A stretch of 5,209 nucleotides of DNA from Gemmatimonadota bacterium (GTDB lineage: Bacteria; Gemmatimonadota; Gemmatimonadetes; Gemmatimonadales; GWC2-71-9), in NCBI GenBank assembly GCA_003221825.1, contig QHUE01000207.1, positions 1 through 5,209 of the forward strand. The letters run 5' to 3'. The position numbers and the translations under genes were made by a program. The notes beneath the pieces were generated by a model. The model was given only the letters and a program-made list of their open reading frames with translations, did no database searches and was not told the origin of the DNA. Within the stretch, counting starts at the first letter, position 1; every line of letters starts with the position of its first letter. Positions 4,896-5,209 of this stretch are shown here, in pieces.

Positions 4896-5209
4896 TCAAA
4901 TTAACGGCTTGAGACTCCTGGTGTGTACCTCGTCCTTGAGCTTCTCCACAAACTCTTCAACCGGCATCACCACCTGCTTGTTTCCCGACCCCCTCACCCG
5001 GACCGCTACCGACTTGGCTTCCGCTTCCCGCTGCCCCACCACCGCCATGTAGGGCACCTTGTGCGTCTCGGCGTCGCGGATCTTGTAGTTCAGCGTCTCG
5101 GAGCGCTCGTCGAGATGAGAGCGAATGCCGGCCTTGCGCAGCGCCTCATGCACGGCGCGCGCGGCGTCCATCTGGCCATCGGCGATCGGCAGCACGCGCA
5201 CCTGCACCG
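4896..5209 (-). CDS. thrS: Threonyl-tRNA synthetase, C-terminal anticodon-binding domain (runs in from right edge)
   Basis: About 104 C-terminal residues of an enzyme normally near 600-650 residues that charges tRNA-Thr. The visible part is the class IIa anticodon-binding fold: VQVRVLPIADG at the edge, AVHEALRKAGIRSHLDERSE, then YKIRDAETHKVPYMAVVG and a C-terminal VEEFVEKLKDEV helix. The combination of YKIR and KVPYMxVVG is characteristic of ThrRS rather than ProRS, HisRS or GlyRS, though these share the fold. The first complete codon (5205-5207, GTG) is an internal valine, not a start. The preceding two bases CG fit the last bases of a Pro codon, as in the usual family PVQVRVLP. The stop TGA lies at 4896-4898. 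In many bacteria infC, rpmI and rplT follow thrS; here the next gene is a thiolase. The catalytic core and any leader regulation are outside the window. Confidence 0.92.
   Translation of the reverse strand, partial: VQVRVLPIADGQMDAARAVHEALRKAGIRSHLDERSETLNYKIRDAETHKVPYMAVVGQREAEAKSVAVRVRGSGNKQVVMPVEEFVEKLKDEVHTRSLKPLI

Overview
The window is about 5.2 kb of high-GC bacterial DNA (several 60-base lines counted by hand give roughly 65-68% GC outside one dip). It carries seven protein genes, all on the minus strand, so transcription runs right to left. I see no tRNA, rRNA, CRISPR array or transposase. The overlapping gene layout and palindromic repeats fit an environmental, soil-type bacterium. 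Gemmatimonadota or a similar phylum is a weak guess only.

Layout in transcription order. (1) The 3' end of thrS (threonyl-tRNA synthetase, anticodon-binding domain) runs in from the right edge and stops at 4896. (2) A 79-nt spacer (4817-4895) is dominated by a perfect 28-nt palindrome. (3) A very compact run of six genes follows: acetyl-CoA acetyltransferase-type thiolase (3650-4816), biotin transporter BioY (3018-3650), a CPBP-family membrane protease (2155-3018), 3-hydroxybutyryl-CoA dehydrogenase (1310-2158), a short-chain acyl-CoA dehydrogenase (181-1326), and the N-terminal part of a leucine/valine/phenylalanine dehydrogenase (from about 236 off the left edge). Every junction in this run overlaps: TAATG, TGATG, ATGA, 17 nt and about 56 nt. 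This points to one translationally coupled operon.

How the genes fit together. The amino-acid dehydrogenase would deaminate branched-chain amino acids to 2-oxo acids. The acyl-CoA dehydrogenase, hydroxyacyl-CoA dehydrogenase and thiolase carry out beta-oxidation-type steps on the acyl-CoA products, or run in reverse toward C4 compounds. BioY would import biotin, the cofactor of the acyl-CoA carboxylases that handle leucine, isoleucine and valine carbon. The role of the CPBP protease is unknown. The link between biotin uptake and catabolism is inference.

The most unusual signal is inside bioY. Two diverged copies of a 30-nt palindromic unit lie in inverted orientation (3223-3252 and 3284-3313), in frame, and encode an extra hydrophilic loop between two membrane helices. 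The copies differ at a base-paired stem position by a compensatory G-C to C-G swap, as expected of a REP/REPIN-type structured repeat. The 5' end of the same gene is made of five degenerate heptanucleotide repeats (3605-3639).
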